From assembly GCA_021186555.1 (NCBI GenBank), contig JAJKFL010000014.1, positions 44,228,700 through 44,292,699 of the forward strand: a DNA stretch of 64,000 bases, read 5' to 3'. Shown piece after piece: positions 41,646 to 53,486 of this stretch. Source of the stretch: Reticulitermes speratus. Lineage: Eukaryota; Arthropoda; Insecta; Blattodea; Rhinotermitidae. The position numbers and the translations under genes are program-made. The notes below the pieces were generated by a model that was not told the origin of the DNA, did no database searches, and saw only the letters and a list, made by a program, of their open reading frames with translations. How positions within the stretch are numbered: the stretch's first letter is position 1; each line of letters opens with the position of its first letter.

Positions 41646-41975
41646 ATCAAACTTTTATGTGATTTATCCTTCTGCTGAAATCAGCCACTGATATTGGCTG
41701 ATTACTAGTGCATTGGAATTTTGAAAAATAAAACAAGAAACTTAAGAAGTCTTAGATGAACTTAAAAAAACCAGGAAGTTAGACACTGTGATTTAAATGT
41801 GAGCGAGTCACGGAACATGTAGTTATATTTGTATGTATATGAATGCAGTTGCAGACAGTGTTATGTTACAGTTATATTTATGACATGATTTTTATAACGT
41901 AGTTTTTAAAGCCAAACATGAAATAATATAGCCTCAGGGTGGCCCCCTTCCCCAAATGAAGAATTCTTGGTGTGC
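41646..41975. repeat. dispersed repeat of unknown class, copy 2
   Basis: About 80% like 18545-18870 in the same orientation. It shares ATATAGCCTCAGG near the right end. No coding capacity. Confidence 0.8.
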
Positions 41976-44900
41976 CTGCTTCCCAGCATGTAGTGATGTT
42001 GCTTTAGTTTGCTTTGATGTATAAAAAAGAAGTGCATTTTGTTTGCGTAAAGTTGGTATCAGCACTTTTGGCCTTATGAGTATAACATAGTTTTGTCTCT
42101 ACTGTTTTATTACGTATAATTGTCCTATGCTCAAATTGTATGAAGCTTCAAGTATCAAAAAATTGTCATGCAGGAAATGATTGGGATGTTACACATATAT
42201 TCTGGATATCATGTATTTAATATGTTGCGCATAGGAATACAAACACGAAGTCGGTAACTGCCCATGTTACATGTCCTGTGTGTACTAAGTTTAGAAAATT
42301 TTTTTAATATATGATACAAGAGGCACCAAAATCTATTTACGTGTAATCATTGTTATGCTCAAAATGAAGAAATGCCACAATAAATCAGACATTTGTGGAG
42401 GTGCTGAAATCTGTTAGTAACATTTGATTTGTTTGGATTCTTGTTTGGTTATGTTATTAATGAGTTGTTGTACTTGTAAAGTTATATACATAATGAAATC
42501 TGTGTGGCATAAAGTAGATACATGGACACAAAAGGGTGATGTTAGAAATAGATTGTGGTGCCCTAAACTCAGTTTTCATGAGTAGCTGCATTTATGATTG
42601 GACCAGAAAGTGACTGACAGCTTGAACATTTTGGGACATGTTGGAAGTTATTGCTGTTTAAATTCATTGTATCCTCAGCTGCACAGGCAGCACTTCAAGT
42701 ACTACATTGTACTATGCTAATTGTTACTGACATGTGACATTTGAGGTTTCTACAGTGTTGATGTTGGGGATCTGGGTCTTTGGGGTTGTTATGCCAAGTA
42801 GCAGGGTTATTGATTCCTGATATTTGGAAGGAACATATTGCCTTCATCTGCAAGGGTCACCGAGTGCTCTTGACCCAGGCGAGTTATTTCTTGTGACCTG
42901 TGAGATTCATCTGCCTTCTTTTTGTCCAAGTTAATTTCCCTATCCCAATTTCTTTACCGTAATGCGCTTAAACTTTGCCTTCATTGTCCCCTCTGCTACA
43001 GCACACTGCATTGCCCACCGACTGTGATGTAGACATGAGGGTAAGGGTTAGTACACTGACTTACCCTTGATAGATGACACATCTTTGAGGACTCCTTGAC
43101 CTTCGCAGAAAAAGGCAGTATATTCCTTCAAAAGGTGTGGAATCAGTAACCCTTCTACTCAGCATATCAACTCAGGAAACTTAAATCGTGTGAATGAAAT
43201 CTTTATGTGGTAGTTACGCTCCAGGATCAAAGCCCATTCCCTTGGAAACTGCTGAAACCAAACTTTGTCAGAAATACCTAAACTCAATAACTTGAGAAGT
43301 TCTGTCAAGACAGGTATTTTTAAAGTTTATACTGCAATATTAAACTTGATCAAGCAGCAGTATGCATTCAGCAGTTGTGCTTTCTAGAAGAATTCATTAT
43401 TGGCAAAGGTGGACAGTGCAGTACTAACAGAAGCATATTTTCTGTTGCTGTCATCTTTTACTTGTATTCATGACTACTGCCTAACTTACCTGTTAAGAAG
43501 ACTTGTAATGAACGTACATAATAACTGGTAACAGCAACAGAGCAAGTCTTATTCTCTTATACAAGGATTCTGTTGCATTTGGTATAGCTTGGGTCAAGGA
43601 ATAGGCCTTTTGTGAGGAAAAACAATGAGAAAATAGTTCAAGAAATATAAGCTTCTATACAACGTATGCTGGCTGTGGGAATTTCATTGTCCTCTTTTGT
43701 ACTCCATAATGCTGAATCTTGTAATTGTCCCATAACACATCTTCATTACATAGACAGTATTGCTTTTGCGAGATGTTCAAGTACTGAGGATTGTGCTGTA
43801 TTTAACAGTTATTTTTACCAAAAAACTGCAGGAACTCAGAGATTTTGAATTTGATATTACCAGGGACCTGCTTAGTTTCACTGACTGTGTAGTTCCTTAC
43901 CGTTTGGTATCGATATTGCTATCATCCATTGAAGTCTGCCTTATGGTTTCTCATACCCCATAAATGAATTCCATCATTTCACTAGTCAGGCAAACAGTGG
44001 GAACATACAGAAGGCCATTAGTAGAGCTATTTTCAACAACCAAGTAAGTTTGAGAAATATAAAATGATGTATGGCTAACAGGAAGGTAATCTGGGGATTC
44101 AAATCCATGCAATACTTATAACAGATAATAGTAATACATTTTTGGCAATAATATTTGTTGCCCATAACAGTTTCCTATTGTCCTGTGCAGCCATTCTATA
44201 CCATGTAGGTAGCTTGTGGCAGCTGTTTGCTATAAGTGTGTAGTTTCCCTGTGGTTCTCTTGTTTGATTGCGAGATGCTCATAATGTAGGTATAAAAGGC
44301 TATTCCACATGCAACAGTGGGCCTTTAAATATTCACACCATGGACTCGGGGTTAACAGATATTTTAATGGTTCCTGCTATAAGAATAACTGAAAGCTACT
44401 ACGGTGGCTCATTTTCTTTCCTGTTGGTGTCTCAAAAGCTTTATTTTCGTGGGAAATGAGCATTTCATGCCTTGGGAGTCTTATTATAAAAACTGGATTC
44501 GGTTACAATTCTGGTGGCCAAGAATGCAGGTGCCCTTACTCAGATAAGCAGGATTTTCTGCAAGCTTTAGGAGTATATGAACTTTTACTGATAAAAGAAT
44601 CAGTTTTAGAAGACAGAAAAATATTCTGAACGTAGGATGACCTTTGATTAGTTTTGATTATGGTGCTAGTCATCAGATGTGGCACATGGATAGCTAGTCC
44701 ATTTGGTGAGCACAGAATTCTAAACAAAATTCTGTGCTGAGGGTACAGAAAGAAGTGCCATGGATGCAAACCTCCACATCGCCTTCAAGCTGTTACACTT
44801 TCCTCTCAAGTATACTTACCTGTAGTGATAATATTTACTAGCAACAATCTGACAGCTTTGAACTCCATTTGAAGATGTTTCAGTGGACCGAAGTATGGTC

Positions 44901-46502
44901 ATTTTCAGGAATTCAAACAATAGATCTATGCTCTTCTGAGATGCTGTGCAGCATAGATTGGTAGTTGGTTACTGATGTTTTGGGACCGATCTGTTTTCCA
45001 GAAACATCAGTATCCAACTACCAGCCCATGCCCTGCAACATCCCTGAAGAATAAAGACCTCAACTACAGTATAGTGGAAGTTTGAAATCATGAAGAAATT
45101 GTTGAGATTTTTGCACCTATAAAGAAAACTGGAGCGTGTGTGAGGCGATAAACTATAAAGCATGAAATTGTCAACTCACAAAATGTCATGTGGCAACTGT
45201 TTAAGACCAGTGCAAGTTGGTGTGTGTAAAACACAGATGAACAACTGCCCCGTTAGTGAAGAACTTTGCTCTGTCAGAAATTGCTAGCTGACTTCCAGCA
45301 GAAAGTTGCTGCTTGTCAGTGGCATGTTGGGCTTTACAAAATGAATGATTACATCCTAAGGCAAATAGAAAATGCTTATAAAATCCCATTGTATTTGAGT
45401 TTGTTGTCAAATTATACTGTGAATGATATTGGGGCAAAACCTGTGGTGCTGAGAACATAGGTGCAAGTACCTGGCTGCTAGTGTATTTGTTGACTCTTAT
45501 GCTATTAATGCATTAAATTTAATGACATGAAAAATGGACGTTGCTCATCAAAATCTGTTGCAAATTTTATATTGCAAAAAAATTTTCTTTAGGTTCAAAT
45601 TATACGATATTGCATTCATTTTTCAGTTAAATGTAGTTCTGTTGCTTCAGTTTATCATAATCTTTGTCTTGTTCCATCAAGGCAAGTAGAGCTTGTTTAT
45701 TCTTTTCGTTGGAAATTGCCATCATTGTGTCAGATTTTAGGTTCTGACAGTTGTGATAATCAGGCTTATGGCGTTATGGTATGTCATGCCATCCGGTACC
45801 AATGATTACTAGCAATCTGCTGCCTCCATTTTCAACCCTTGAACTGGAAGTAGCAGGGTAGTCTTGAGTATTGGTACCTGTCTACCAAACTGCACGGTGT
45901 TACATGCCAGAATACCATAATCTTAAGAACATTCTAATCTATCAGCTGTGAAAGTACATAATGTTGGGAAAATACAGTTTTTATGAAAACGTTCCAGAAA
46001 CAAACATTAAAGATAACTGTAAAATCAGCGTAATTAATTATTTGGGCAGTTCTTGCTGACTCCACAGGTTGGTTAAATACAACGACATTTTTAAAATTCA
46101 TGTAGGTGAGAGTGATCTTAAATTTCAGTATGTTTCCAACTTTTGCCAGCCCACATTTACTGATTCAGAACTGAGAGGCCTGTAATGTCACAAATTTTTT
46201 TTAAATTGCAGCTGTCTTCCATTTTATACTTCAGATGTCCCTTACAAACATTTTCAGTTTGTCAGTATTACATCCTGGTTTAAAATTTACATTTTGTTTG
46301 TTTCAGTTATTGAAAGGTAATTAAAATATTGGTGAATGGATTTTGTATGAAGAATTTCTCATTTTCTTTAATTATCACTAATAATTAAATATGAGATTTG
46401 TCAATTCACATTAGACTGTATATACGTTGATATGTTTTGTTTTATGTTTAGCTAAGTGCAGGATGATTATAAAGTTGCAAGATACATTAGATTTATTGAT
46501 GA
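41976..46502. other. intergenic sequence with decayed foldback arms
   Basis: No gene recognised. Relics of the dispersed foldback family lie at about 42730-42860, 44935-45040 (a short inverted pair around TGATGTTTTGGGACC) and 45770-45925. The rest is AT-rich with chance frames. Confidence 0.35.
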
Positions 46503-46510
46503 ATAAATAC

Positions 46511-46772
46511 CAGAGCCATAACAAGAGTGAGGCATATAAGGCATTTACCTCAGGCACATAAGCTGAGGGGCACTGAAAATATATACAAAATATTCTTCTA
46601 CTCATACTATCCCATGACTAAAACAAATATTATTATTATTATTACTATTATTTATTGTTATGTGTGTATTTACCTTTTTTCTAAATAACTGCTATGAAAG
46701 TGGGGGGGGGGGGGGGGTGGGCACAATTTTATATTCTTGCTGCAGGTGCAAAATTAGCTAGTTACAGCTCTG
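46511..46772. mobile_element. hAT-type MITE with 8-bp target duplication
   Basis: The ends CAGAGCCATAACAAG and CTAGTTACAGCTCTG are imperfect inverted repeats, flanked by ATAAATAC at 46503-46510 and 46773-46780. An 8-bp duplication is diagnostic of hAT. A long G-run at 46701-46718 lies inside. No coding capacity. Confidence 0.88.
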
Positions 46773-46780
46773 ATAAATAC

Positions 46781-49050
46781 AGTGGCACTTTTACAAAGGA
46801 ATATGGAAATATTGTACTTCCATCTTACAGACATACGAAATATCTGATAACAACTTCTTCCTGTAAATTTTTGTTTTGATTGGGTAAAAATTGGTCATCT
46901 TTACATAGACAAAAATGTGCAATTGCTTTCATCACACCCACATATATGTGTGTAAAGTGCTCAATCGTATGGAATTGTGCACCTGAAAACATTTTTGTCA
47001 AGATCTTTTAACTTTTGTCTGCAGTGTTTTTCTTTTATGCCAAGTTTAATTGAATCAGTATTAAAACTAATTTAAGTCTGCATTTAAGTAACGTGTTGGT
47101 CTTCATCTGAATTTGAGATTTGATGGTAATTTCTTGTTAGCTGTCTTGTATCAAAATCTGACACAAGATTTGTGACATACACAGAATGCACAAAAGCCAT
47201 TCTATGTTTTGAATGCTTGTCAGTGAAGCAGTGCCTCCATACTGTCACACAATTCCATGCAGTAATGTAGGTTGTTGAATGTTTTGTTTCCAGTATTAAT
47301 TCATGAGGGTTTGAATTTAGTGATCTGTAGTGTTTTGTTGAAACTGTGAAATGGATAGTGTTCAGGTGCACTTGCATATGCGAGGTAATGAGTTTAGCTT
47401 CATCAGTAGCATGTATTTCAAGTTGCAGCCACTCTTGATTGAATCCCAGTTTATAGGCGTCAGCTGTGTCAGCGTTACGGATGCCTGCAAGCCGAGATTC
47501 ATGATGTTGCACTGCCCTTATTCTCATCCTGCAAAGCCACGTGCAAACAAGTGTATTTCATTTGATGTTAATAATGTTAATTTTGAAGGGGGAGTTTTGT
47601 TTTCAGAGTTGTATATTTCCTCAGGATTAATTTCTTTGTTGTTCTGTGTATTTGTGGGAGCTCCCAGACTGTAAGTTATTTAATTTAGATTTGAGCTGTA
47701 GATCATGTACTGTAATTTATTTTCACGTTTGTGAAGGATCGCATCTGAATGTAAAATGCCATTGATATAAAGACTGAATCTGAGGAGAAGCAGCAAAATA
47801 TTGTACATAGGATTACTCAGCATTGTCCATCATCTGGTTGTCCACAAAAGATGATTTGACAAGTCCAAAAGCTAAGTAGCCCTAAATGTTAAATTCCATT
47901 ATCAGAAACCTTGAGTAATTTTTTTTTCTTTTCAGAAAAGACATTGAAGCACACAAACTTTGATGTATCTTATTTGCATTACCTCTTGATCAAAGACAAG
48001 ATATTTCTTCTTCCTTCTGTGTAGGAATAATGTATTAAATTTGGAGTGAAAGAGTTTGGATGTGTTGTTAATACACAAATTAATATTTAATTCAGTTACA
48101 CTTTCTCTGCCATGTGTATATTTAAAAATATCACTTTCTACGTAAAAAGTATGCAGCAGTATTTGGAAATGTAAAGCAGAGAGAGTTGTCTTTGGTTTTT
48201 TGTTCCCTTGGTTGTTAGAGGAGCCTTCCAGAAGGCATTGGTGATTTTGGAACATTTAGTATTGCATATCGGCTGTAAATGGCCCATAATGGTTTGTAGT
48301 TGGGTTACCATGTTTGGATATATGATGGGTGAATGACTATGTAAATATGTATAAATGACTCTTTTTTTTAAAAAAAAATCATGTTTCTTAATTTCTTCTG
48401 TCTCTATCATTCATATTTGGAATCATTCAAAGTATGCATTGTTGCCACATTCATAACTGCAGGACTTGTGAGTGTTTTTCTTAAGTAGCATATATTCTAT
48501 TTTTACTAGCAGAGTTTATTTTTTTTTGTTTGGGTGTGCAACATGTTGTGTTTGAAATATTGTTCCTGAGCATATACACTGATCATCAAACTTGTGTGCG
48601 ATAGCTGGAACAGGGGGGATATGAATATAATCATTCCATAATATTATCACTATGCTTGTGTACCTCCTCCCCCTTAGGAACTGACTGATCACGTCATATG
48701 TACACTTCTTGTTCTATTAATATGTGCGGTAATGATACTGGGCGGCATGAAACAGTGTGCACGAAGTATGGCTTCCATACCAGTTGCAGTCTGTATCACT
48801 GTCTTCCTTGCTTGGCAGTGAGAAGGTACTGACATGAATCCTTGTAACCAGCACATTTTGCCATAGACTTCAGGTTGCAGTATTTAAACTTGTATTTATT
48901 TACAATTTTGTATTGTCAGAGTTGTAGTGACCATGTCCTTATTGTAGATATGCACAAGTATGTGAGTGATAATATATACAGTTACATAGATGTTACACCG
49001 TGTTTTGTACAGAAACCCCAACATGTACCTTCCTCGTAGCATGATTTGCC
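46781..49050. other. intergenic sequence, nothing recognised
   Basis: AT-rich; frames of about 100 codons at 47084-47527 (-) and 47932-48255 (-) have no family motif. Confidence 0.35.
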
Positions 49051-49055
49051 ATATA

Positions 49056-49653
49056 CAGCAAAATTCTGCTAATCCGACATCTTGATAACCTTGATCTCAG
49101 GCTTCCACAGTGATGTTGATGAGATCTGCGCTTTTCTGGGATATTATGTGGCATTGTTTGGTAAACAGTTACCACACAACACCATGTAATATCCCAGAAG
49201 AGCGCACACCTCGACATCTTATAATCTGGAAAGCCTGATAATCCAGCACTTGAGGAGAGTAGTCCCACTATTGGAAATTTGCTTTTTACCAGAAAGAAGC
49301 TCCATCAGTGAAACAGACAGATCTCAGAGACATGTTCGAAAGGTCTCCAACAGTGTCTGTACATCAACCGTTGTTGTATCTCCTGACCCTCTGTCTCCTA
49401 CTCCATCAACTTCTTCAGCTATGAAGACTCCAGAAAACACAGAAGAGGACCCTGATGACCCTGAACCAGCAGATGAAGGAGATATCCAAATGGAATACTC
49501 CTCTGACTAGTTGTACAGTGCAGGTATAAGAGCGGTAACTAATAATTACCTGTAAGAACTTAGGTCAGTGTAGGTACTGTTTGATAATCTGGAATATACA
49601 GTAAGTCAGCATGTGTCTGGTCCCATGCAAGTCAGATTATTGGAATTTTGCTG
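49056..49653 (+). mobile_element. pogo/Tigger relic with nested foldback element
   Basis: The ends CAGCAAAATTCTGCTAATCC and GGAATTTTGCTG are inverted and flanked by TA. The C-terminal acidic frame 49250-49510 ends DIQMEYSSD and stop. A foldback element (49087-49215, with GGATATTATGTGGCATTG and its complement) is inserted near the left end. A sister copy lies at 62397-62831. Confidence 0.85.
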
Positions 49654-50139
49654 TATTTATGTTTTAAAGCAGGTGGTGTTGAGAGCTGGGCGCCATAAGT
49701 ATGGTTTCTGTTGCAAGCAGTCTGGTCAACCCCCCAGCCCCCAAATTTCTTTGCTTAGTGATATGTATGCTCCTTTTTCCACATGTAAACCTAAGAATGC
49801 TATACCAATATACTGTGATTTTGTGATTTGAACCCCAGGCACTGTACCAGTATATTATTCGTATTGTATATGTTACATTAAGAGTATATTGCTCTACCAA
49901 ACATGACATTACATATTTTTACATGTTTGCATTTCTATTCTTCTCAGCTTTTTAATAATTCAAAAAACAATGAATGTGAAACATGTAACATTGTTTTGTT
50001 TCAGTGTATGTTACCAGACATAAAACTGATATATCTTGATTGAAAGAAGTCCAGATAAATTCCTCCACCCATCCTAAATGGGTTGATTAGCTTGAAAAGA
50101 ATACTGAAGGACTGATACATTTGTTATATCTGATAAAAC

Positions 50140-50360
50140 AGCTAACTGCATGGAGCAGAGTCTTTCCTGATAAGCTAGTCAGAAACTTTCCACCTTTTTT
50201 GGAACCCAAAACTCTGTTGCTGTGTTTATGACAGCCTGCCTCTGGACTTTTTCATAAACCAGAGTTAGCCCAATCCACATCTTCCTACATTGTGTCTTGA
50301 GGATCCATTTAATATCCTCCCAGCAAGATATTGGGATATCCAAGTGGTCTTTATCTTTCA
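50140..50360 (-). mobile_element. LINE family 2, old fragment
   Basis: It contains GCATGGAGCAGAGTC and GAGGATCCATTTAATATCCT, complements of the family 3' end and of the W-x-DNI-x-MD coding region. Frame broken. Confidence 0.6.
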
Positions 50361-50524
50361 GGTTTTCAGACCCAAACTGTAGACATTTTTGTCATGTCAC
50401 TTGTGTATAACATGCCTTGCCCATCACTTCCACATTGATTTCTCATTTCAAAAATATTTCGTGAGGAGTATGCAGAACTATAATTTTGTCTGTTGTTTTA
50501 CATGGGTTTAAAAGTTTGTGTTGT

Positions 50525-50965
50525 ATATTAAGGGAAGGACATAGGCTGAGGGTGTTCGGGAACATAATGGCGAGGAAGGTATTTCGTGCCTAAGAGGGAG
50601 GACGTAACAGGTGACTGGAGAAAATTGTATAATGAGCAGTTCATTGACATGATTCAGGTGATCAAATCGAGGAGGAAGAGATGATGGAGGCATGTGTCAT
50701 TTAGGGGGTGGGGGAAGAGAAATGCTTACAGGGTTTTCACTGGAAACCTGAAGGAAAGAGATGACTAGGGAGACCTAGGCGTAGATGGGAGGATAATATC
50801 AAAATGGATCGCAAAGAAATAGGATGAGAGGGTGAGTGGGCTGGGCTAATATTGGCTCAGGAGTGGTAATGGACCTTCAGGTTTCTTATAATTGGTGGAA
50901 TTCCTTGACTAGCTGAGGTACTATTAACTTCTCAAGATAGGATCTGTTCCATGAAGTTAGTTATG
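50525..50965 (+). mobile_element. LINE family 2, old copy
   Basis: It begins ACATAGGCTGAGGGTGTTCG like the copy at 56850, followed by GGAGACCTAGGCGTAGATGG and AATATCAAAATGGATCGCAA, and closes CTTGACTAGCTGAGGTACTA. Many indels. Confidence 0.75.
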
Positions 50966-52054
50966 ATTTCCAGTTGTGTTTTCTGTGACTTCCTACCTTA
51001 TTGTGTTTTATGTTTATTTATTGCAGATACAAATCTGTTCAGATACCACTCACTACATCACTGACAGTAGGCTGCATAAAGGTCAGATTATGTTTCCCTA
51101 TAGTTAATTAAATGCTCACAATATTTAGAAGTGGTAAAAGTTAAAATTGTACGTCTCATTAGTCTGATGAGCGCTGACTACATAACATCATGATCAAGGC
51201 AATTCCCATACAGCATTTCAGTGGTTTTGAGTTTTAGTCTTTTGCAGCAGCAGTCTTGACCCTCCATTCTTCTGGGATGAAGATGAGCCCAGCATGTTAT
51301 CTTTAAATGTGGGTCACCAATTACCCAGTGATGTGGCACCACACCCCAGAAGAATACAGACTCTCGTATCAGTGGACCACGGCTTTGGGTGTATTGAACA
51401 TAATCTGCATATTGAGAGAAACTGGTGCTGTCATTTAACAACAGTCATCCCATTCAACACAGGGATTTTCATCTACATGTTTGTGGTAGGTCATGTTCAC
51501 TATGTCTTCCAAAAGCAGGTATAGGGGAGACACCATTTTGTTTGGAATACACCAAAGGAAGAGAATATTTGGAGACTTATGCTTTCTTGGTAGTGGAACA
51601 TTAATTAGTGGATGGATGATATAGGGATGACTTGTTAAGACATGAACTGGTCAGAAGAGAAGATTTGAGGTTACAGAAACGTTCTGTCTCTAGCTTCAGG
51701 CCACAAAAGAAACTTCAAGGCAGACTATAGAAGCAGCAGGTTCCTCCTCAGTCACATCCCAGATTACCATAAATAATCAATATAGGGTTACACAGGGTTC
51801 AGCAACATACGTTTTGAATGCAGGTTTTTTGAAACGTGATTTTATAATGAGTTGTGCTATGAACTTCTCAAGGAAGACCATTGTGTTACAGTAGTACCAG
51901 TTAACTCTACAAGTAACTTGGATACAAAGTTTAACGTCATGCTAAGTAATTGTGAAGTTAATACATCGTCAGTCAATAGATTCAATATAAGACTGACTGG
52001 TCACAGACTTCATAGAACAAAGTACTTCTTTAGATACTAATTCTTTTGTACCCC

Positions 52055-52260
52055 GTTTGGAAGTTTCCACATTTTATGGACCCTGAAGGTTCATTATCGT
52101 GTTCACAGGATCCTGACTTTTTTTCTGTTCCTGAGCCAGATGATTCTAGTCCACACACTCCCATTTTATTTCTTATATCTGATGCGTGCCACATGCCTAC
52201 CTGTGTCGTCATCCTGGATTTTAAGAGGAGTACAAATCATGAAGCTATTCATTCAGCAAT
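52055..52260 (+). mobile_element. retroelement fragment
   Basis: It encodes MDPEGSLSCSQDPDFFSVPE, a stretch that recurs in antisense or 5' parts of insect LINE copies (compare [20 protein letters not shown] on the minus strand at 57241-56999). Family assignment is uncertain. Confidence 0.45.
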
Positions 52261-52475
52261 TTTTATCCTTCCTTCTGTTACTTAGTCCCTCATGGGTACC
52301 AATATTCACTTCAGAACATTGTTTATCCTTCCTCGTTACTTAGTTCTTTTCCGTGAAAGTGACAAACTCAAGGCTTACACCCATACTAAATAATATTTTA
52401 ATCTTTATGTTTTTAGATAGCAGATTAGAAGGCCGAAGATTCTGAACCGTTTAGTAAGAAACATTCCCACAATTT

Positions 52476-53155
52476 AATCAGCTGCAAGTGCAATATGTCA
52501 CAATTTTATTCAAATTGAATTAGCGCCATCTGGGCATCATGGGTAAGTTGTATGTCTGATCGCTGTACAAGACGTAAGCATAGTAGATAATCTGTGAAGT
52601 AAGCTATGGAAGGCGCACGCAAGTTACTTTATTACAGCTTGCGGAGGTACCGTATGACCATGAACTTAGCCTGTAAGATGTCCGTGATGGAAGTGTGCTG
52701 AACTATCACGTGTGTTTAAACGCCAGTGGTCATGTACTGCTCTTGTTTGTTTACATGCGTTGAATAGTGGCTTGCGCTGGATGTCGTAGTATAGGGTGCA
52801 GTATAAGTAAAGTTAGGACGGTGGATTGTAGAACCCGTAAACGTTTTTAAGAAAGACCAAGCATTATGGTGTTGGTATAGCAGGTGCCACTCAATGTGGT
52901 ATAGAGCTTCTGTTACGTCACGTTTAAAGGCTTGGTTTAAACTCTTGATGCTCCTTGCGTGGTTTTTGAATGAAAGGTAATGTACCGGTAGGCCGAGTTG
53001 GTTCGGCATAGCCTATTCCGAATTGTTATGATGTAGGTTACATTGGTGTTTTAATCTGAGAATATGTTAGTTGTATGAAGTAGTGGGGCTCAGTCCCCAA
53101 ACTCTACCAAAAATAGCCATTTCAGTTACATAATTTTACTTGTTGATTGTTTCAG
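52476..53155 (+). promoter_or_regulatory. possible fukutin promoter and 5' UTR intron
   Basis: The coding exon starts with a 3' splice site, so transcription must begin upstream. A good donor (ATGG|GTAAGTTG) lies near 52541, and the sequence is locally less AT-rich, with several CpGs and a TACGTCACG motif near 52915. No TATA box or clear initiator stands out. Inference only; full-length cDNA ends would settle it. Confidence 0.25.
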
Positions 53156-53486
53156 GTGGAAGTCTGAGGGAAAGTCTTGAAAAATTATGAAGAAGAAATC
53201 TGCTGTCCATCTCTGCCTCGTAGGAGGGGTGGTTCTGCTTGTTGCCCAATTAAGCCTTCTTGGGTTGCTCTTGTATCCATACAATCCGCATCATCAAAAT
53301 TTTTTGAAGGATGTTGAGGCAGTTGTCAACATAACCTCGAAATTACATATGTCTGTATTTTCAGTTGACAGTCAAGTCTTGCAACACTTTACAAATCATA
53401 GAAATGATCTCAGATCACGATGTGTTCTTTGTGAAGCGAAACATCCGGCAACATTTGTTACATTATTCATGGGACTTAAGCAGAGT
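53156..53486 (+). CDS. FKTN: fukutin exon with start codon and membrane anchor
   Basis: Acceptor GATTGTTTCAG, 31 nt of 5' UTR, then ATG at 53187. [14 protein letters not shown] begins a short cytoplasmic tail and single membrane span ending near LLLYPY. The stem follows, with paired cysteines in RCVLCEAKH. The donor AGT|GTGAGC at 53486 keeps frame with the next exon. The intron in the 5' UTR implies at least one upstream non-coding exon. Confidence 0.88.

Noticed and set aside
47084-47527. 147-codon minus frame
   Set aside because: No recognisable domain, no splice context, and a composition like chance frames in this AT-rich DNA.
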